Source of the DNA: an uncultured Prevotella sp.
GTDB lineage: Bacteria > Bacteroidota > Bacteroidia > Bacteroidales > Bacteroidaceae
Direction: 5' to 3'
Length of the DNA: 19,998 nucleotides
Assembly: GCA_934190685.1 (NCBI GenBank)
Contig: CAKPTK010000027.1
Coordinates: 1-19,998, forward strand
In this document: one piece after another, positions 1 to 8,135 of the stretch
How positions within the stretch are numbered: the first letter of the stretch is position 1
Layout: each line of letters starts with the position of its first letter
The notes under the pieces: generated by a model
Seen by the model: only the letters and a program-made list of their open reading frames with translations
The model's database searches: none
Told to the model about the DNA's origin: nothing
Position numbers and translations under genes: made by a program

Positions 1-996
1 TCCGTCAAGATAAGCCACAGTAGCGAGATAGCGTTCTCCACGGTTGCCATAGCTTGTATCCGTCTTGCCACTACGATCGTCCCAATTCTTGGTCCAGCCA
101 GTCTCTCCACCCAAACCGCCATTGCGGTTAGGATTATAATAGATGGTGTTTACAGCCTTGCCCGTCTCTCCGTTGAACACGGTGAGCCACTCCTGGCCGC
201 CACTAATTTTTCCAACATTTTTACCTGAAGTGTAGCGCCAATCCTTCGTGTTATTCACGCTTTTGATTTTGTCATCATCGGCTGCCTCACTGACATATTT
301 TCCTGCTCCATCAATACTGCCCGGAGCCGTCTTGCAAATCATCTCGGCCTTGCCGTCTCCATCAAAGTCGTAGACAAGGAACTGCGTATAATGTGCACCG
401 GCTCGGATATTCTTGCCAAGATCTACACGCCACAATTTCCGACCATCGAGTTTATAACAGTCAAGATAGACATTACCTGTATAACCGCTTTGCGAATTAT
501 CCTTGGAATTGGTCGGGTCCCATTTCACAATCAATTCATACTGTCCATCACCATCCACATCACCTACACTACAATCGCTGGGACAATAGCTGTAAGCTTC
601 ACCGGCAGGTGTCTTTCCACTGGCAGGACGATCAAGTTTGAGTGACTGAAAATAACTGGTGGAAGAAGTGACTGCGGGCGAAGTTTCAATCACCTGCCCA
701 TTGAGCACCGTCTGTACTTGATATTGATGAGAATAAGTAAGGTTGTCTTGATAATAGGTAACATCGGATATGCCGCTCTTAATCACCTGTCCATCACGCA
801 GTACATTGAAGGTCACGTTTTTATCATCGGTGCCCAACAGACGCCAACTGATAAAGTTCTTGCCGGTTTTTCCTTTGAACGCCACCACGCCACGATCAAG
901 TTTCTCCATCTGGCTGGTCGGCGTGACCCACTGGGCATTTGCACTACAAACAGCAAGCGCAAGTGTAAATAAAGAGGTTTTGATTTTCTTGTTCAT
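1..996 (-). CDS. Rhamnogalacturonan lyase, PL11 family (C-terminus cut by window edge)
   Basis: This enzyme cleaves the alternating rhamnose-galacturonate backbone of rhamnogalacturonan I by beta-elimination. The ATG at 996 opens a frame of 332 codons that runs off the left edge without a stop. Residues 1-21 are a Sec signal peptide (basic start, hydrophobic core, cleavage after SANA before Q22). The mature part matches the start of the PL11 beta-propeller (Bacillus YesW/YesX type). Visible motifs are the calcium-loop repeat DVDGDGQYE (146-154), KWDPTNSKDNSQSGYTGN (158-175), NIRAGAHYTQFLVYDFDGDG (196-215) and YGNRGERYLATVAYLDG at the edge. Full-length PL11 enzymes are about 600 residues, so roughly half is missing. 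It is probably the last or a late gene of the unit that also encodes the six-hairpin hydrolase and short PL1; the 104-bp gap holds a hairpin and no obvious promoter. The family call is secure; endo versus exo action cannot be told from this part. Confidence 0.93.
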   Translation of the reverse strand, partial: MNKKIKTSLFTLALAVCSANAQWVTPTSQMEKLDRGVVAFKGKTGKNFISWRLLGTDDKNVTFNVLRDGQVIKSGISDVTYYQDNLTYSHQYQVQTVLNGQVIETSPAVTSSTSYFQSLKLDRPASGKTPAGEAYSYCPSDCSVGDVDGDGQYELIVKWDPTNSKDNSQSGYTGNVYLDCYKLDGRKLWRVDLGKNIRAGAHYTQFLVYDFDGDGKAEMICKTAPGSIDGAGKYVSEAADDDKIKSVNNTKDWRYTSGKNVGKISGGQEWLTVFNGETGKAVNTIYYNPNRNGGLGGETGWTKNWDDRSGKTDTSYGNRGERYLATVAYLDG

Positions 997-1027
997 TGGT
1001 TTTTGCTAAAATTGGTTCTAGGAGGAA

Positions 1028-1067
1028 AGACATTAGCCCTGTGTCTTCACGAACAAGGCTAATGTCT
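1028..1067 (-). promoter_or_regulatory. Perfect 11-bp inverted repeat between two pectin-locus genes
   Basis: Arms agacattagcc (1028-1038) and ggctaatgtct (1057-1067) are exact reverse complements around an 18-nt loop. The hairpin lies between the stop of the six-hairpin hydrolase gene (1101) and the start of the PL11 gene (996). On the minus transcript it is followed by TTCCTCC, not a U tract, so it does not look like a standard intrinsic terminator. A processing or stability element, an attenuator or an operator is possible. Confidence 0.55.
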
Positions 1068-1100
1068 GAAAATGATTCTAATATAAATAGGTGGAAAGTG

Positions 1101-3191
1101 TCAAGGCATGGCTTTCAAGCCTTCCCATCGCACATTCCAATTGCCATCTTGCGGAAAACCGGGATTAGGATTGGTTGCTCCATCCCATCCGGCACACATC
1201 ATCGCCACCGCCATGAGATATCCGCCGTTTCCCGGCAGATAAAGACGGAGACGGCCGTCCTGATAGTTGTGGCCGCTGACGAGGTAGGTGTTCTTCTGCT
1301 CCTTCATCAAGAGGGCCCCCACTGCATTCTGAGGCTCACCCATACGGGCTGCGCACATGGCCATCATTGGATAGTCCCAGCCCCAAGAAGTGTCCCACTT
1401 CCAGTTCTTCCAAATCCACTTCTCGGTATTCTTCATGATGTCGAGGTTCACCTGCTTGCTGTTGTAAGGCAACAGACCCACGGCACCGGTCACGGCAGGA
1501 TGGTCGCTGAACATCCGCTCATTGGTATAGGAGTCAGGCTGTGTCTCGGCAGCGAGATAGAGACTGTCCTTGGAAGCGAGCGGAGAAATCTTGTTGATGA
1601 TGTCATCCCAATGAGCGTCGCGTTGCTTGCCCAAGCGCTCACGCCACTGTTGGGCAATCTGCAAGGCACAATGCCAATAGCTCAGTTCGAAAGGAGGATT
1701 CACCGTCGTTGCAGCAGGCAGGGTTTCCTGTGCGGCAATGCAACCACGGAGGATATAGCGGTCGTGCTGCTTGTCGTATTCAGCAAAGTCGCCCATAAAC
1801 TCAGCGGTCTCGTCCACCAAACGTGCATATTTCTCCAACACTTGCGGTGTCGGATTGGCACGGTAAAGGAGTTCTGCCAAATAGATGAGGTGGGGTTGCT
1901 GCCAAATCAAGAAACTGCCCACACTCGATGGGGCTTCACCCGCATCGGGATCGGTCATCTTCATCCAACGCACCCCCTTGAAACCCTGACGCTCGGCAAT
2001 CTTGCGGGCATTGGCCTCAGCCTTGAAATACCAAGAGAGGGAACGGTCGAGAAGTTCGGGATGTCCCCAAAGGGCGAACTGTGCCTGATGCCACAAAATC
2101 ATCTCAAGGTGGAACTTGCCAAACCATGAGTTATAGGTCAGACCCGTCTCTTGTGGTGGAGTGTCACCGGCATCCTGGATAGCGAGAAGATACTGGCTGA
2201 GCACCACGCGGCGCTCCATCTCTTTGGCACGAGGATCCTTGCAGGCCCCGAAGTCAGCCATGCCGCCCTTCTTCCAGTAGCCTTCCCAATAGGTCTTGCT
2301 TTCGTTTTCCACTTGGGCGAAAGTCTTCTCCGCCTTGGAGGGTTGCTCGGAGTATTCGCAAGTGAGACTCAGTTCCTTGCCGCCAGCCACAAGCTGATAG
2401 CGATTTTTGCCTGTCTGCTTGATATTGGCCTTACCCTGCCAGCGCACAGTCACATAATAGACCGTGGCATCGATAGTGCGCTTGAGTGTGGCGGAATTGG
2501 CAGTCTTTCCCACGAGGGTCGTGCTGTGCAGATTGTCTTTGGTCCAATCACATGCATCGTCACAGTGTCCACCTGTGGGATAAGGGAAACGCAAGTCAAC
2601 GGCAATCTTACCATTGGAGGTAATGTGGGTGGCAATCATATCCTCCACAGGATCGCAAACAGTTTGTACTTGATAGGTCTTTCCCTTATAAGTGAAACGA
2701 CTGTTGATTTCGCCAGCCCACATGTCAAGGGTCTGATCGACGTTCTGAACAGCTTTCGGATCTGTGCCCAAGGACAGGCCCAATGTGCCGAGATGAAGGC
2801 GGTGAGGATTCACACGATACCAGTCACCGGCAGCCTTGGCACGTTTGTTGTCCTTCACCTGGGTGGCATAAGGTTCCTTACGGCCACGACCGAAGTCGTA
2901 ATACTTCCAGCTTTCCTGTTCCTTGTAGTTCTCAGGATTCTTGAACGAGTGCCATCCCCAATCGCTCATAGTGCCGAGAGGCACACCCTTGCTGTATCTT
3001 TCGGGGAAAGACTGCAAGCCTGTTCCATCGACAGTCATGGCAAAGCCGCCATTTCCGACAGACAGGGAACTGAGGGAGTCCATCTGTGTCACATGGGGAT
3101 TGTTTCTCTCTACCACAGCCTTGCGGTCAATACTTTGGGCATTGATGCCCAAGGCAAAAAGCAAGCAGATGCTTACAAAAAGTTTTCTCAT
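1101..3191 (-). CDS. Secreted GH65-like six-hairpin glycosidase, specificity unknown
   Basis: This is a 696-residue protein with a Sec signal peptide (residues 1-19, cleavage after NAQ). Its N-terminal half (about 25-300) looks like the beta-sandwich that precedes the catalytic barrel in GH65- and GH95-type enzymes; it has SVGNGGFAMTVDGTGLQSF at 44-62. The C-terminal half (about 325-690) looks like an (alpha/alpha)6 barrel. The pattern WFGKFHLEMILWHQAQF (356-372) resembles the GH65 segment around its FWD-E motif. The segment at 482-511 (RGCIAAQET, then PPFELSYWHCAL) resembles the GH65 general-acid region, making Glu489 the best acid candidate and Glu502 an alternative. WDTSWGWDYPMMAMCAARMG (599-618) resembles the late barrel helices of these families. 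I cannot assign a CAZy family. The gene follows the short PL1 gene by 24 bp and precedes the PL11 gene, so a role on a pectin-derived oligosaccharide is a reasonable inference. The fold is an inference from motifs only. Confidence 0.72.
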   Translation of the reverse strand: MRKLFVSICLLFALGINAQSIDRKAVVERNNPHVTQMDSLSSLSVGNGGFAMTVDGTGLQSFPERYSKGVPLGTMSDWGWHSFKNPENYKEQESWKYYDFGRGRKEPYATQVKDNKRAKAAGDWYRVNPHRLHLGTLGLSLGTDPKAVQNVDQTLDMWAGEINSRFTYKGKTYQVQTVCDPVEDMIATHITSNGKIAVDLRFPYPTGGHCDDACDWTKDNLHSTTLVGKTANSATLKRTIDATVYYVTVRWQGKANIKQTGKNRYQLVAGGKELSLTCEYSEQPSKAEKTFAQVENESKTYWEGYWKKGGMADFGACKDPRAKEMERRVVLSQYLLAIQDAGDTPPQETGLTYNSWFGKFHLEMILWHQAQFALWGHPELLDRSLSWYFKAEANARKIAERQGFKGVRWMKMTDPDAGEAPSSVGSFLIWQQPHLIYLAELLYRANPTPQVLEKYARLVDETAEFMGDFAEYDKQHDRYILRGCIAAQETLPAATTVNPPFELSYWHCALQIAQQWRERLGKQRDAHWDDIINKISPLASKDSLYLAAETQPDSYTNERMFSDHPAVTGAVGLLPYNSKQVNLDIMKNTEKWIWKNWKWDTSWGWDYPMMAMCAARMGEPQNAVGALLMKEQKNTYLVSGHNYQDGRLRLYLPGNGGYLMAVAMMCAGWDGATNPNPGFPQDGNWNVRWEGLKAMP

Positions 3192-3215
3192 GTTTATGTC
3201 TTGTTTTAATTGTTT

Positions 3216-4313
3216 CTATATTCCACCCACTTGGGTCTCGTCGTCTATCTTCTGACCTTTCTTGCCCATGGATTTGAGTTGGGCAATGATGCGTTTGTCG
3301 TGGCGGTCCCGTTTTTTCGAAGCGCCCGCCGTGCGGATGATTTCCTTGACAGTCTGTTCTACCGTAAGCAGGTCTTTTGCAGGGAAGGGTTCAAAATTGG
3401 GCTTGTCCACCAAGGTTGCCTTGGAGAAGTGGGTGATGGGGTGCGGTTTGAACTTTCCGTCCATCAGGGTGTCCTGCACATTGCCCTGTTGATAGAGATG
3501 ATCCGAAGCCGTCCAAAGATTGAAATAGCTGTCGGGATGGTCTGATGTTGGACCGGAGATGAAGACATTGTTCACCACATCTTGATAGTGGTCGCGCTCC
3601 GAATGTCCGCCCACAACTCCATTATTGCAGTTATACACCACGTTGTTCACATACTGGATGCCACATTTCATCTTTGGATTGCGGCTTTTGTTATCAGCCC
3701 ACAGACAGCGTACCACGGTCCAACGGTCGGTCTCATCGGTGATGGCGCCAAAGCGTTGGGGAGCGATGCCTTCGGCAATGATGCAATTCTGCCAAGTCAC
3801 ATTATGGCTCTGCTTGATATGGGCATTGTCCCATCTTCCCCAGGAAATGGAGCAATGGTCAACCATCAGTCCGTCGACATGGTCGCAAACGAAAGTGCAT
3901 TTGCCCCGTCCCATATTCATGCTGCCCCGCATCCGGAGATAGCGCAGGATGACATTGTTTCCTTTCACCTGGAAGGTGCTGCCATAGACAGTGATGCCCC
4001 TCCCTGGTGCTGTCTGCCCCAAAATGGAGACACTGCCAGCTACAATGATGCGTTCATTGGGTTTCAGACGGATGACGCCCTGCACATCGAACACTACAAT
4101 GCGATGTGGTTTACTCACGGCATCAGCAAGCGAACCGGGTCCTGAAGCATTGAGATTGGTCACATGCACCGTCTCGCCTCCACGGCCTCCCGATACATAT
4201 TTGCCGAAGCCCATGGCACCAGGAAACGCCAACTCCTGAGCACAAACTTGTCCTATCCCAAGCAGGCTTATCACAAGTACGGACACAAGTCCGCCAAGTC
4301 TCATCTTTTTCAT
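3216..4313 (-). CDS. Short secreted pectate lyase, PL1 family
   Basis: This is a predicted polysaccharide lyase of 365 residues that would cut homogalacturonan by beta-elimination outside the cytoplasm or in the periplasm. Residues 1-25 form a signal peptide (cleavage near VCA-QE). The rest has the PL1 right-handed beta-helix pattern: FPGAMGFGKYVSGGRGG (30-46), HVTNLNASGPGSLADAV (50-66), IVVFDVQGVI (72-81), ILGQTAPGRGITVYG (97-111) and MVDHCSISWG (150-159). DNKSRNPKMKCGIQYVNNVV (207-226) contains Arg211, at the place of the family's catalytic arginine. After SWG it reads RWDNAH where the larger paralog at 4485-7982 has QDETFS, so the acidic pair in that loop is not conserved. The protein ends shortly after the helix with a Lys/Arg-rich tail (330-355) and lacks the calcium-loop, FnIII and repeat domains of its neighbour. 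A terminator lies just upstream and a -7 promoter element sits at 4341-4348, so it probably heads the unit that continues into the six-hairpin gene (24-bp gap). Confidence 0.88.
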   Translation of the reverse strand: MKKMRLGGLVSVLVISLLGIGQVCAQELAFPGAMGFGKYVSGGRGGETVHVTNLNASGPGSLADAVSKPHRIVVFDVQGVIRLKPNERIIVAGSVSILGQTAPGRGITVYGSTFQVKGNNVILRYLRMRGSMNMGRGKCTFVCDHVDGLMVDHCSISWGRWDNAHIKQSHNVTWQNCIIAEGIAPQRFGAITDETDRWTVVRCLWADNKSRNPKMKCGIQYVNNVVYNCNNGVVGGHSERDHYQDVVNNVFISGPTSDHPDSYFNLWTASDHLYQQGNVQDTLMDGKFKPHPITHFSKATLVDKPNFEPFPAKDLLTVEQTVKEIIRTAGASKKRDRHDKRIIAQLKSMGKKGQKIDDETQVGGI

Positions 4314-4340
4314 GTGTGTTATGGTTTAATCTTATGACGG

Positions 4341-4348
4341 CAAAATTA
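4341..4348 (-). promoter_or_regulatory. Candidate -7 promoter element for the short PL1 gene
   Basis: The minus strand reads TAATTTTG, matching the Bacteroidota -7 consensus TAnnTTTG, 27 bp upstream of the PL1 start codon. No clear TTTG -33 box is present at the expected spacing, so this is a partial match. It lies between the terminator of the preceding gene and the start codon, where a promoter is expected. Confidence 0.4.
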
Positions 4349-4412
4349 ATACACATTATATATATATGCCCTATAAAATTGTTCACGCATATATCTTTTC
4401 GTACAAAATGCA

Positions 4413-4456
4413 CAAAAAGGAAAGCCCGCCAAAGGATACGAAATCCTTTGGCGGGC
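4413..4456 (-). terminator. Rho-independent terminator after the large pectate lyase gene
   Basis: Arms gcccgccaaaggat (4424-4437) and atcctttggcgggc (4443-4456) form a perfect 14-bp stem with a 5-nt loop. On the minus transcript the stem is followed by TTTCCTTTTTGTG. It lies 28 bp past the stop of the 1165-residue pectate lyase, and it separates that gene from the short PL1 unit. Confidence 0.9.
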
Positions 4457-4484
4457 ACAACAATATAGATTCGCTCAACAAGCG

Positions 4485-7400
4485 TTATTTCATCACCTTG
4501 CGAACGATGACCTTGCCTGTTGCATCCAATCCACGAAGAATGGAAGCACCTGAAGCATTGTCAACACGCTTGCCTGTCATATCGAAATATTCAACATGGC
4601 TCAAACCCTCAGCACCTGCGACATGATGGATGCCTGTAGGATCGATGATTCGAAGAATGCCTTCTGTGGCCAATGCGCTGGTATCCCATGAGAGGCCTTT
4701 GTAGGGTACAGCAGGCACAATCTTCACTGTACCATTGACTGTCGCGCCAGTAGAGAAAACTTGGAAACTCTTGCCTGCTGACAAAGAACTATCAGACTCT
4801 CCTTCACCAATTTGAATCACAGCACCATCTTGTAAAATTGGTGCTGTAGCAACAATTGTATTACAAGTGTTATAGTCTGTCAACACATTTACAACACCGC
4901 CTGTTGCCACTGTCAATGCGCCCTTCAGCGTCAGCTTGGTTCCGTAGTCTTCATCTTCAATGTCTCCAGCTTGCAAAGTCGCACCATTACAAATCTTCAC
5001 AGTTCCAGCAATACTACCTTTACCTGAAAGTGTACCACCTGCATTCACTGTAACTGCACCAGTTCCACTATTGGTTCCATTAACAATCAGATTTCCACCA
5101 TTGACAACTGTACCTCCCGCAAAATCGTTGCTTCCAGTCAAACGCCAATAACCTGTACCAGTCTTGATAATCTTAGTCTTACCTACATAGCTATGACCTC
5201 CAGCAGACCAGTTGTTAATTTTACCTTCAAAAGTTTCATCAGTATTGGCACCGCCAATAGTCCATGTACAATTAAAGTTTTTGGTATTCTTGCTTGAACC
5301 ACTCAGGTAGGTTGTCTTTGCGCCTGACAGACCGCCAATTGTCACAGAAGCATTTGTGTCCCAACCAACCAAACGAGCATTGCCCGCAGCCTCAACTACT
5401 GTCTTTGGCATATTAATTCCCTTATTAAAGAGAAGTAATGATCCATCTTTTTCCGAAGAAATGCCATTAGCAATCAAACGTCCAGTAAAATCAGAATAGT
5501 CTCCCTGAACGTATTCACGCAAGTAAGGTATATTATATTGCAATGTTCCAGAACCTGTCAAAGTGCTTTTCCAATAGCAGCAACGATTAGGAGAGAACTG
5601 TGAAACCGTGCCGGCTTCTATTTCCATCGGGAACGAATAAGTCTCATAGCCATTAGTTTCGCCTTTGGTTTTCAATTCGCCGCCGGCCATCACCAACTTC
5701 GAAGAAGAGCCTATACCGGCTTTCGCTATATCGGTGGTAGAAAGATAAACCGTTCCGCCACGAAGAATTGTGGCACCCTTATAACCGAAGAACTTATTGG
5801 TGCCGATTGTCACCTGACCTTCACCATTGAAAGCCAAATCGCCGTCACCCTCAAAAGTTCCGTTCATGGTCACAACAGCCCCCTTGGTCGCCACGTTAAA
5901 CTCTGTTTTGTTCTTGATTTGAGCAGCTCGGTCAGTAGATGTGGAAGCGCCCGTATACTTATACACGCCACCGTCAAACACCCAGTTCTGTGCAAAGTTC
6001 GTGCTGGCACCCAGACTGCTTTCCACTCCGCCATTCTTCAGGCTGTTGAAAGCAAGAGTACCATTATGAAGCACTGTTGCACCCGTATACTTGTTGACAG
6101 TGTTCAGTGCAAGGGTTCCTTCTCCGCCCTTGTTCACTGAGCCTCCACCTCCAATGGATCCAGTACCTGTGATGGTAACATTGGCATCGCCCTTGGCAAC
6201 AACAGTTTCGGGAGAAACTGTCACGTCGTTAAGCGCCACTTCTGCATTGGCAGCACCGTCAAAGAGCACTTTCTTGCCATCGGCAAAAGCATCAGCGCCC
6301 TTGTTCCAACTCTTGGTTGACAGATCCCAAGCAGTCGCAGTATTGTCCCAAGTCAAATCAGGCACATAACTATCGATATCTATGCCACCCAAATCCTTCG
6401 GACGTGTGGCCATTGACACTTCAGAAGAATAGTCTGAATACTTGTCATCTGCAAAGGCGCGCAAACGTACCAAATACTGCACACCATCTGGAAGGCCTGT
6501 CAATGTGTAAGAGGAAACATTCGCTTCTGTACGTGCCACTTCCTTCCACTCTGTATCGCCCAATTTCTGGATTTCGATGGCAAAGCCATCCTCGCCGTAG
6601 GTGTAGTCAGCCCACTGCAGTTTAATGGTAGATGTGGTGGAAGAAACATGCTCCACACAAAGAGGAGCACGAAGGAAATAGTCACGATCGTCAACCGTAA
6701 TACTATTGATGTAGTTCTCTATGTTGGTATAACCGTTGTCGGCAAGCGTAAGTGCGTCGTCCTTGTTGGGGTCAGTTCCATGAGCCGTTTCCCAAGCATC
6801 AGGCATTCCGTCGCCATCAGTATCCACACGTGTGTTGCCGCCCCACACCTTCCAGGTATTAGGAGCGCCATAAGGAAGATTCTCTTCATTGGAAATCAAA
6901 GCACCTTTCTTGCCTACAGAATTGACCTCATCAATCATATAGCAGTCACTGGGGTCTCGATATGGGAGAGACGCACCAACGGTAGGAATCAATGTCTGGA
7001 GCAAACTCTTGCCTTCGAATTTAGGCAATTCCGGGTAGTCATAAGGTGTGTCCACACGGTTACCGGCAGCATAGTTGGTCACTTCATAAGGGTCAAAGAC
7101 CCCATCCATGTTGCTGTCCTGCCAGTTGTCATTGCCGTAGAAACTGAACACGCCATCACCACCACCGCCAGAAAAGGCATTACCACCTTTTGAAGGACCG
7201 TTGATAAAAAGATTGCTTTCAATGTTACAGAATGAATCGCCTGAAGAATCTCCACCCATGTTGTAGGCCATGTTTGCCCAGTTGTAGACCACATTGTTGA
7301 CAAACTGATTGATACCTTTCACCTTGTTGTTACGGGTAGAGTTGTCACAATAAAGGTTGCGGTAGAGCGTGATGTAGTCACTCTGCATCAAACCGCCGGC

Positions 7401-7982
7401 GGAGTGAGGCATCAAGCCCTGTCCCATAATGGAGTTGGAGATGGTGATATTCTGAGGCAAAGAGCCCTTGTTATCAGGATTGATAGAGAATGTTTCATCT
7501 TGTCCCCAAGAAAAAGAACAATGGTCGAATATCATATTTTGTCCGTTGGCTATTCCCGCAGCATCCTTGCCCGACGTCCCTATGTGTCCCATGCGGAAAC
7601 GCATGTAGCGAACAATGATGTTGTCGGCACCAGAAAAAGACACGCCGTTACCATAGACAGTCACACCCTCACCGGGTGCTGTCTGACCTGCCACATAAAG
7701 ATTCTTGGAGAAAACCAGACGATCACTGATTTTGATGACACCTGCCACATCGAAGACAATAATGCGGTTTGGCTGGCTGATGGCATCACGGAGCGAACCT
7801 GTGCCCTTGTCGTTGAGGTTGGTCACATGATAAACCTTGGCAGAGGCAAGGCTGGCACGCGCTCCTTTTGCGAACCGTCCCCAACCCGCTGCATCAGGGA
7901 ACGCCAACTGCTGGGCACTGGCGCTCAGACTTCCGCCAGTGAGCAGGGCAGCCAACATGAGTTTGGTAAAGTTGTTGTTCAT
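4485..7982 (-). CDS. Multidomain pectate lyase: PL1, FnIII, autotransporter-type repeats, T9SS-like tail
   Basis: This is a 1165-residue exported protein. Residues 1-24 are a signal peptide (cleavage after ASAQ or SASA). Residues about 25-380 are a PL1 right-handed beta-helix with FPDAAGWGRFAKGARA (28-43), HVTNLNDKGTGSLRDAISQP (52-71), VAGQTAPGEGVTVYG (97-111), FDHCSFSWGQDETFS (152-166) and DNSTRNNKVKGINQFVNNVV (213-232). Arg217 sits at the catalytic-arginine position. DTDGDGMPDAWE (387-398) is a thrombospondin-3/calcium-loop type segment. Residues about 438-527 are a fibronectin type III domain. Residues about 540-1100 are Gly/Thr/Asn-rich beta repeats; at least two match the autotransporter-associated beta-strand repeat pattern (NKGGEGTLALNTVNKYTGAT at 617-636, and KTGTGYWRLTGSNDFAGGTV at 940-959). 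The last ~45 residues (HVEYFDMTGKRV, then a K/V-rich end RKVMK) resemble a type IX secretion sorting tail. No autotransporter barrel is present. The gene has its own candidate promoter (8042-8049) and a strong terminator. Likely role: a cell-surface or released pectin-cutting enzyme. The domain order is read from the sequence; surface location is inferred. Confidence 0.9.
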   Translation of the reverse strand: MNNNFTKLMLAALLTGGSLSASAQQLAFPDAAGWGRFAKGARASLASAKVYHVTNLNDKGTGSLRDAISQPNRIIVFDVAGVIKISDRLVFSKNLYVAGQTAPGEGVTVYGNGVSFSGADNIIVRYMRFRMGHIGTSGKDAAGIANGQNMIFDHCSFSWGQDETFSINPDNKGSLPQNITISNSIMGQGLMPHSAGGLMQSDYITLYRNLYCDNSTRNNKVKGINQFVNNVVYNWANMAYNMGGDSSGDSFCNIESNLFINGPSKGGNAFSGGGGDGVFSFYGNDNWQDSNMDGVFDPYEVTNYAAGNRVDTPYDYPELPKFEGKSLLQTLIPTVGASLPYRDPSDCYMIDEVNSVGKKGALISNEENLPYGAPNTWKVWGGNTRVDTDGDGMPDAWETAHGTDPNKDDALTLADNGYTNIENYINSITVDDRDYFLRAPLCVEHVSSTTSTIKLQWADYTYGEDGFAIEIQKLGDTEWKEVARTEANVSSYTLTGLPDGVQYLVRLRAFADDKYSDYSSEVSMATRPKDLGGIDIDSYVPDLTWDNTATAWDLSTKSWNKGADAFADGKKVLFDGAANAEVALNDVTVSPETVVAKGDANVTITGTGSIGGGGSVNKGGEGTLALNTVNKYTGATVLHNGTLAFNSLKNGGVESSLGASTNFAQNWVFDGGVYKYTGASTSTDRAAQIKNKTEFNVATKGAVVTMNGTFEGDGDLAFNGEGQVTIGTNKFFGYKGATILRGGTVYLSTTDIAKAGIGSSSKLVMAGGELKTKGETNGYETYSFPMEIEAGTVSQFSPNRCCYWKSTLTGSGTLQYNIPYLREYVQGDYSDFTGRLIANGISSEKDGSLLLFNKGINMPKTVVEAAGNARLVGWDTNASVTIGGLSGAKTTYLSGSSKNTKNFNCTWTIGGANTDETFEGKINNWSAGGHSYVGKTKIIKTGTGYWRLTGSNDFAGGTVVNGGNLIVNGTNSGTGAVTVNAGGTLSGKGSIAGTVKICNGATLQAGDIEDEDYGTKLTLKGALTVATGGVVNVLTDYNTCNTIVATAPILQDGAVIQIGEGESDSSLSAGKSFQVFSTGATVNGTVKIVPAVPYKGLSWDTSALATEGILRIIDPTGIHHVAGAEGLSHVEYFDMTGKRVDNASGASILRGLDATGKVIVRKVMK

Positions 7983-8041
7983 TTGCTTTTGTTATTTAGT
8001 TTTAGTTTTTATCTTTTTTCGTCGGAGGTTATTCCAATATG

Positions 8042-8049
8042 CAAAATTA
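8042..8049 (-). promoter_or_regulatory. Candidate -7 promoter element for the large pectate lyase gene
   Basis: The minus strand reads TAATTTTG (TAnnTTTG consensus) about 60 bp upstream of the start codon at 7982. A matching -33 TTTG box is not evident. The position after the phosphatase stop and its stem-loop is suitable for an independent promoter. Confidence 0.38.
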
Positions 8050-8096
8050 TCCCATTCTTATAATGAAGTATTTATAAAATAGTTCACAAGCATATC

Positions 8097-8124
8097 AATC
8101 CGTACACTTTTTCAAGTACAGATT
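8097..8124 (-). terminator. Stem-loop after the phosphatase gene, possible terminator
   Basis: On the minus transcript a 9-bp stem with one G-U pair forms from AATCTGTAC and GTACGGATT around a 10-nt loop, starting 11 bp past the phosphatase stop. It is not followed by a clear U tract. It pairs better as minus-strand RNA than as plus-strand RNA, which supports a role for the minus transcript. Confidence 0.45.
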
Positions 8125-8135
8125 GGCGCAATATT

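Noticed and set aside
996..3209. Long plus-strand open frames at 996-2129 and 2151-3209
   Set aside because: They lie opposite the six-hairpin hydrolase gene, which has a signal peptide and family motifs; the plus-strand products have no recognisable domains.
4485..7982. Classical type V autotransporter
   Set aside because: The repeats resemble passenger domains, but the C-terminus has no 12-strand beta-barrel and instead ends in a short sorting-tail-like segment.
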